From CAMYLY01 sp036397755 (GTDB lineage: Bacteria > Gemmatimonadota > Gemmatimonadetes > Gemmatimonadales > GWC2-71-9), in contig DASWII010000042.1 in assembly GCA_036397755.1 (NCBI GenBank), forward strand, positions 1 through 64,000: a stretch of 64,000 nt of DNA, written 5' to 3'. The notes beneath the pieces are model-generated. The model saw only the letters and a program-made list of their open reading frames with translations. It was not told the DNA's origin and did not search any database. The number at the start of each line of letters is the position of its first letter. Position 1 is the stretch's first letter. Below, piece by piece: positions 60,130 through 64,000 of the stretch. Both the position numbers and the translations under genes were made by a program.

Positions 60130-60159
60130 TTGCTTCGTTCCGCTGGGGCGGATTAGCTT
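60130..60159 (+). promoter_or_regulatory. Promoter of the ybaB-recR-mglA region
   Basis: TTGCTT at 60130-60135 and TAGCTT at 60154-60159 are 18 bases apart. Transcription would begin near 60166, about 34 bases before the YbaB start. Confidence 0.45.
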
Positions 60160-60199
60160 CCGCATTCCAGGTACGTCCACCTCGTTCGATCGAGCATGC

Positions 60200-60517
60200 A
60201 TGGCCGATTTTTCACAGCTTCTCCAACTCGGACAGCAAGTCCAGGGACGCCTCACACAAATGCAGACCGCCCTGGCCCAGCAGTCGGTCACGGGGACGGC
60301 GGGCGGGGGCATGGTCACAGTTGCCGCCGATGGCCGGGGGCGCGTGCGGTCGGTTCGCATTGACCCGTCCCTCGTGCGTGATCCCGATATCGAGATGCTG
60401 GAGGATCTCGTGGCCGCGGCGGTGGCCGATGCGCAGCGCAAAGCGGACGAGGTGTATCGGACCGAGCTGAAGAAGATCACCGGAGGGCTGCCACTTCCGT
60501 TCCAACTCCCGCTCTGA
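60200..60517 (+). CDS. YbaB/EbfC nucleoid-associated protein
   Basis: A 105-residue DNA-binding protein. It has the family plan: an amphipathic first helix (FSQLLQLGQQVQGRLTQMQ), a glycine-rich sheet (GGGMVTVAADGRGRVRSVRIDPSL) and a second helix (MLEDLVAAAVADAQRKADEVY). The dnaX-ybaB-recR order is common in bacteria. The C-terminal LPLPFQLPL is shorter than in E. coli. Confidence 0.9.
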   Translation: MADFSQLLQLGQQVQGRLTQMQTALAQQSVTGTAGGGMVTVAADGRGRVRSVRIDPSLVRDPDIEMLEDLVAAAVADAQRKADEVYRTELKKITGGLPLPFQLPL

Positions 60518-60528
60518 CGCAGGCGAGC

Positions 60529-61122
60529 GTGTCGGCGATCGACGTTTTGATTGGCGAACTGGCACGCCTCCCAGGCATTGGGCGAAAGACCGCCACGCGC
60601 CTCACCTACCACCTCTTGAAGCAGCCGAAAGAGCAGGCACGACGGCTTGCCGATGCGTTGGTGCAAGTGAGCGATCACGTGCGCCCGTGCGCCACATGTG
60701 GGAGCATGACGGATGCGGAGGCGTGTGCGATCTGCGCGGACCCGCGGCGGGACGGCACGGTGCTCTGCGTGGTTGAGGAAGCCTCCGACATCGATGCTAT
60801 CGAGCGGTCGGGGGAGTTCCGTGGGGTGTATCACGTGTTGGGTGGCCACGTGTCGCCGCTGGATGGCGTGGGCCCCGACGATCTCAGGCTGGAGGCGCTC
60901 GGATCGCGCGTCGGCAACGGTTCGCCGGTGCGTGAGGTAATCGTCGCCACGAATCCCAGCATGGAGGGTGAGGTGACGGCAACGCTGGTGCGTGACGTGC
61001 TGCTTGGGCGGGGGATTCGCATCTCGCGGCTGGCGTTGGGCCTGCCCGTGGGGGGTGACCTCGAGTACGCCGACAGCGTGACGGTGGCACGGGCGCTGAC
61101 CGCACGGCAGGAGATGGTGTGA
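60529..61122 (+). CDS. recR: Recombination protein RecR
   Basis: A 197-residue ring-forming protein that loads RecA at gaps with RecF and RecO. LARLPGIGRKTATRLTYHLL is the helix-hairpin-helix, CATCGSMTDAEACAIC the zinc finger, and VVEEASDIDAIERSGEFRGVYHVLGG the Toprim segment. The start is GTG, 11 bases after ybaB. The stop overlaps the next small gene by one base. Confidence 0.95.
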   Translation: MSAIDVLIGELARLPGIGRKTATRLTYHLLKQPKEQARRLADALVQVSDHVRPCATCGSMTDAEACAICADPRRDGTVLCVVEEASDIDAIERSGEFRGVYHVLGGHVSPLDGVGPDDLRLEALGSRVGNGSPVREVIVATNPSMEGEVTATLVRDVLLGRGIRISRLALGLPVGGDLEYADSVTVARALTARQEMV

Positions 61123-61391
61123 TGGGTGGGCGGATACGGGCGCTCCTGGCGGCGTTCGGTGTGGGGACGGTGCTCGGGGCGGTGCTGGCCCAGCACTCGA
61201 TCGGGAAGTATCGTCGGGACCTGTTCAGCGCGCACCCCTTGCGCCGACTGTCGGCGCTGGGCTATCTCAACGGGCACCCGACCGTCGAGGCGGTGCGCTT
61301 GTTGCGTGACTATCTGGAATGGGAGCGGCACGCGATGCTGCGTCGCCGCGCGGAGGGGATTGTGCGCCGGATGGAGGCGAAACTAGGCTGA
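61122..61391 (+). CDS. Small protein with an N-terminal membrane segment, unknown
   Basis: An 89-residue protein. It opens with a hydrophobic stretch (IRALLAAFGVGTVLGAVLAQ) and continues with SIGKYRRDLFSAHPLRRLSALGYLNG and an arginine-rich tail. No family recognised. ATG at 61122 has AGGAG six bases upstream; GTG at 61119 is an alternative. It sits between recR and the roadblock gene in the same direction. Confidence 0.6.
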   Translation: MGGRIRALLAAFGVGTVLGAVLAQHSIGKYRRDLFSAHPLRRLSALGYLNGHPTVEAVRLLRDYLEWERHAMLRRRAEGIVRRMEAKLG

Positions 61392-61405
61392 GCCGAGGAA
61401 GGCTG

Positions 61406-61903
61406 ATGGAGACAGGCGCTGGTACGTGGTCACTGAACGAGAGTGACTATCACAAGATCACCGAGCACCTCAACGGGCTGCTGGTCGAGTCCAACGCGCG
61501 GTGTGCACTGCTGGTGGATCGCACCGGCCAGTTGCTTGCCAACGTGGGTGACCAACTGTCCTTCGACCCCACCTCCTTCGCCTCGCTCACCGCCGCGGAC
61601 TTCAGTGCGAACGATCAGCTGGCTAAGATGATCGGCGAACCGGAGTTTGCGTCGTTGTTCCATCAAGGTGAAAAAGAGTCGATGTATCTCGCCGACGTGG
61701 CCCGTCGAGTCATTCTCGTCGTGCTATTCGATCAGCGGACGACGGTGGGCATGGTCCGACTCCGTGTGAAGCAGACGGTAGCGGATCTGTCGCGCCTCTT
61801 CGAGGAGATGTTCTCGCGCGCGCGGGAACAGCCCGGCCAGCCCAAGCACGGCGGGTTGTTGGCTGGTGCGGACGACGAGATTGACCAATTGTTTGCGGAT
61901 TAA
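61406..61903 (+). CDS. Roadblock/LC7-domain protein (MglB-like)
   Basis: A 165-residue protein whose core (KITEHLNGLLVESNARCALLVDRTGQLLANVGD, read in pieces) is a roadblock domain, and whose tail is a helical extension. Because the next gene encodes the MglA GTPase, it probably serves as GTPase-activating or docking partner, as MglB does in Myxococcus. Direct evidence is only the fold and the neighbourhood. ATG at 61406 chosen; GAGGAAGG lies upstream. Confidence 0.85.
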   Translation: METGAGTWSLNESDYHKITEHLNGLLVESNARCALLVDRTGQLLANVGDQLSFDPTSFASLTAADFSANDQLAKMIGEPEFASLFHQGEKESMYLADVARRVILVVLFDQRTTVGMVRLRVKQTVADLSRLFEEMFSRAREQPGQPKHGGLLAGADDEIDQLFAD

Positions 61904-61920
61904 GGGAGGCGCCGCGACCG

Positions 61921-62595
61921 ATGTCGATGATCAACTACGCTTCCCGGGAGATCAACTGCAAGTTGGTCTACTATGGACCGGGGTTGGGCGGAAAGACGAC
62001 GAACCTCGAGCACGTGTACGGCAAGGTGGCCCCGGGAACGCGCGGCAAGATGGTCTCGCTCGCCACCGAAACCGAGCGCACGCTGTTCTTCGACTTCTTG
62101 CCGGTCGACTTGGGCACGATCCGGGGGTTCAAGACGCGGTTCCATCTCTACACGGTGCCCGGGCAGGTGTACTACAACGCATCGCGCAAGCTCATCCTCA
62201 AGGGGGTCGACGGCGTCGTCTTCGTGGCCGACAGTCAGGTGGAGCGCATGGAAGCCAACGTGGAAGCCATGCAGAACCTCTACGACAACATGGCGGAGTA
62301 CGGCTACGACCTCACCAAGATCCCGTTCGTGGTGCAGTACAACAAGCGCGATCTTCCCAACGCCGCGCCCGTCAACGACCTGGAGGAGCAGCTGAATCCA
62401 GGGTGGTCGATCGAGGACCCGGCGCGCCAGGCGCCGACTCCGGACCCGTACAACAAGGGACGCATGCTCATCGACCAGGTCGACGGAACCTGGATCGAGC
62501 GGGCTCCCTATTTCGAATCCGTTGCCGTCACGGGTGATGGGGTGTTCGAGACGCTACGGGCCGTTGCCAAGCTGGTGTTGAAGACGCTCAGCTGA
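61921..62595 (+). CDS. mglA: MglA-type Ras-like GTPase with an internal insertion
   Basis: A 224-residue small GTPase that sets cell polarity and controls gliding and pilus activity in bacteria that have it. The N-terminal MSMINYASREINCKLVYYGP and P-loop GPGLGGKTTN are typical, with switch II at TVPGQVYYNASRKL and base motif NKRDLP at 141-146. About 28-30 extra residues at 160-195 (GWSIEDPARQAPTPDPYNKG onward) separate this from the C-terminal FESVAVTGDGVFETL, absent in Myxococcus MglA as I remember it. Confidence 0.93.
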   Translation: MSMINYASREINCKLVYYGPGLGGKTTNLEHVYGKVAPGTRGKMVSLATETERTLFFDFLPVDLGTIRGFKTRFHLYTVPGQVYYNASRKLILKGVDGVVFVADSQVERMEANVEAMQNLYDNMAEYGYDLTKIPFVVQYNKRDLPNAAPVNDLEEQLNPGWSIEDPARQAPTPDPYNKGRMLIDQVDGTWIERAPYFESVAVTGDGVFETLRAVAKLVLKTLS

Positions 62596-62603
62596 GCGGG
62601 GCA

Positions 62604-63272
62604 ATGGTTTGGACACTGCCCAACCTCCTCACCGTTGCTCGCATCGCGCTGGCACCGGCGGTGGCGGTACTCCCGTTCGTGCACGGGTACCTCCCGAAGG
62701 TGATCGCCTTCGTTGTCTTTCTCACGGCGGCCATCAGCGACATCTATGACGGGAGGATCGCGCGGGAGCGCGGGGAGATCACCGACCTAGGGAAACTGCT
62801 GGACCCCCTGGCCGACAAACTCCTGTTGGTTGCCGCGTTGGTTCCCATCTATTGGCTCACCCGCGCTCCCGATGGCGTGTACGCCATGCCGTGGTGGGGT
62901 GGGCTGCCCGTGTGGGTGGCGGCGGTGTTGGTGGGTCGTGAGGTGGCCATGACATTGGTGCGGCAGTTTGCGAAACGCCGCGGAGTGGTGATCGCCGCCG
63001 CAGGGGCGGGCAAGGCCAAGACGATCCTGCAGAACGTCTTCATCGGCGCGGCGATCCTGTGGCTCGCGTGGAAGGATCTGCGGAGTGCCTTCAGCGTGCA
63101 GTCGTCCGGGTTCGGCGCGGTTTGGGAAACGCTCCACGGAACCGTGACGGCGATCGCGCTCGCCGGGGCCCTCGTGCTCACGATCTACTCGCTCGGGGTC
63201 TACATGTACCGGTACCGTGACGTGATCGCGGGGCGGGACGCCAGCTCCCAGGGATTGGGGAATGGACGTTGA
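62604..63272 (+). CDS. pgsA: CDP-diacylglycerol-glycerol-3-phosphate phosphatidyltransferase
   Basis: A 222-residue membrane enzyme that makes phosphatidylglycerol phosphate. The CDP-alcohol transferase motif is complete at DIYDGRIARERGEITDLGKL and LDPLADK (DxxDGxxARxxG..GxxxDxxxD). N-terminal PNLLTVARIALAPAV is typical of PgsA. Several hydrophobic helices follow. It starts 8 bases after mglA and overlaps cinA by 11 bases. Confidence 0.92.
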   Translation: MVWTLPNLLTVARIALAPAVAVLPFVHGYLPKVIAFVVFLTAAISDIYDGRIARERGEITDLGKLLDPLADKLLLVAALVPIYWLTRAPDGVYAMPWWGGLPVWVAAVLVGREVAMTLVRQFAKRRGVVIAAAGAGKAKTILQNVFIGAAILWLAWKDLRSAFSVQSSGFGAVWETLHGTVTAIALAGALVLTIYSLGVYMYRYRDVIAGRDASSQGLGNGR

Positions 63273-64000
63273 GCTCCTGACCGTCGGTTCCGAGCTCCTG
63301 CTCGGATTCACCGTCGACACCAACGCAGTGCACATCGCCCAGACGCTGGCCCGGCACGGCCTGCGGCTCACACGACATGTAACAGTGGCCGATGTCCCGG
63401 CGGAGATCGCCCGAGCCATGCGCGACGGACTCGCGCGCACGGGTGTCGTGCTTACGACGGGCGGTTTGGGCCCGACGCCAGACGATGTGACGCGCGAGGC
63501 CGCCGCGACGGTGGCCGGCGTGCCGCTGGAACTGGACGAGGCCGTGTTGGCCACCGTTCGCGACCGGTTCAGTGCGCTCGGACGACCGGCCATGGCCGAG
63601 TCCAACCGCGTCCAGGCGCTCGTCCCCCGCGGAGCGATGGTCCTGCCGAATCCTCACGGCACGGCCCCGGGACTGTGGTTGGAGACTCTCCAGGGCGTGT
63701 TGGTGCTCATGCCGGGGGTGCCACGGGAGATGCGCGCGATGCTGGCCGACCAGGTGGTCCCCCGCCTGACACAGCGAACCACCCCCGGTGCGGCAGACCC
63801 ACGAACCGTGCACTCCCACACGCTGCGGACCACCGGTGTCTCCGAGTCGACCCTGGCGACCCAACTGGAAGAGATTGCGCGCGACCTGGGCGACGTACGA
63901 TTGGCGTTCCTCCCTGGGGTGGAAGGGGTGGACCTCCGGCTGACATGGGGACCCGGACACGCCGACACGGGTCGCGACGTCGTCGCGGTGATCGCCCGGC
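63262..64000 (+). CDS. cinA: CinA-like protein, N-terminal part (runs off the window)
   Basis: Reading from ATG at 63262 gives an open frame of 246 codons to the end of the window, with no stop. The N-terminus (ELLTVGSELLLGFTVDTNA) and the TTGGLGPTPDDVTREA and VLMPGVPREM segments mark the MoCF/COG1058 domain of CinA, linked to competence and to ADP-ribose pyrophosphatase or NMN-related activity. It overlaps the end of pgsA. The C-terminal amidase domain, if any, lies outside. Confidence 0.9.
   Translation, partial: MDVELLTVGSELLLGFTVDTNAVHIAQTLARHGLRLTRHVTVADVPAEIARAMRDGLARTGVVLTTGGLGPTPDDVTREAAATVAGVPLELDEAVLATVRDRFSALGRPAMAESNRVQALVPRGAMVLPNPHGTAPGLWLETLQGVLVLMPGVPREMRAMLADQVVPRLTQRTTPGAADPRTVHSHTLRTTGVSESTLATQLEEIARDLGDVRLAFLPGVEGVDLRLTWGPGHADTGRDVVAVIAR

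Noticed and set aside
1..64000. tRNA genes, CRISPR arrays, insertion sequences, prophage
   Set aside because: Scanning both strands by eye I found no direct-repeat/spacer pattern, no transposase, and no cloverleaf-shaped stretch in the gaps between genes.

Overview
The window is GC-rich (roughly two thirds G+C by eye), densely packed bacterial chromosome. Almost every gene belongs to a core bacterial family, and I see no phage, insertion sequence, CRISPR array or tRNA gene. Class II (B12-dependent) ribonucleotide reductase, an MglA GTPase next to a roadblock protein, zinc-ribbon/FHA/kinase proteins and pyruvoyl arginine decarboxylase together fit a Gemmatimonadota-like organism. That placement is an inference from gene content, not a database result.

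Layout. 1-12028: end of tuf, then an unbroken S10-spc run (rpsJ to rplO), secY, adk and map, mostly overlapping or spaced by a few bases. The usual infA-rpmJ-rpsM-rpsK-rpsD-rpoA-rplQ tail is absent; a convergent inositol monophosphatase follows at once. 12865-17643: trpS, an MgtC-like protein, a D-2-hydroxyacid dehydrogenase, a PilT-type ATPase and a DapA-family lyase/aldolase, then a membrane M28 peptidase. 18835-28121: purA, glycerate kinase, glyS, two putative metallopeptidases, a sodium symporter, three small proteins (one with ubiquitin-like fold features) and an HDAC-family deacetylase. 28166-34604: methyltransferase, priA, an unknown gene, Fur, pyruvoyl arginine decarboxylase, agmatinase and CcdA; the decarboxylase and agmatinase form a complete arginine-to-putrescine route. 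34671-40650: class I aldolase, a glycine-zipper lipoprotein, gamma-glutamyltransferase, murQ and anmK (the last two recycle murein sugars).

40665-48285 is the most distinctive block. A minus-strand operon encodes a double zinc-ribbon/double FHA protein, a zinc-ribbon membrane Ser/Thr kinase, a membrane-tailed PP2C phosphatase and an FHA-membrane-trypsin-like protease. Divergent from it is a second kinase with PEGA and TonB-C-like domains beyond its membrane segment. It looks like one phosphothreonine signalling module with writer, eraser, readers and a proteolytic output.

48596-64000: B12-dependent ribonucleotide reductase, a small zinc-ribbon protein, ispG, a class III sirtuin and pyruvate kinase; a metallo-beta-lactamase hydrolase; YtxH, YihY and threonine aldolase; the SRP RNA gene just before dnaX; then ybaB, recR, a small membrane protein, a roadblock protein, MglA, pgsA and the first part of cinA.

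Across the window, seven start regions carry TTGNNN, a 17-18 base spacer and a hexamer close to TANNTT, six of them matching it exactly. I read this as the local form of the housekeeping promoter. Some of these promoters sit so close to the start codon that leaderless mRNA is likely (clearest for trpS).
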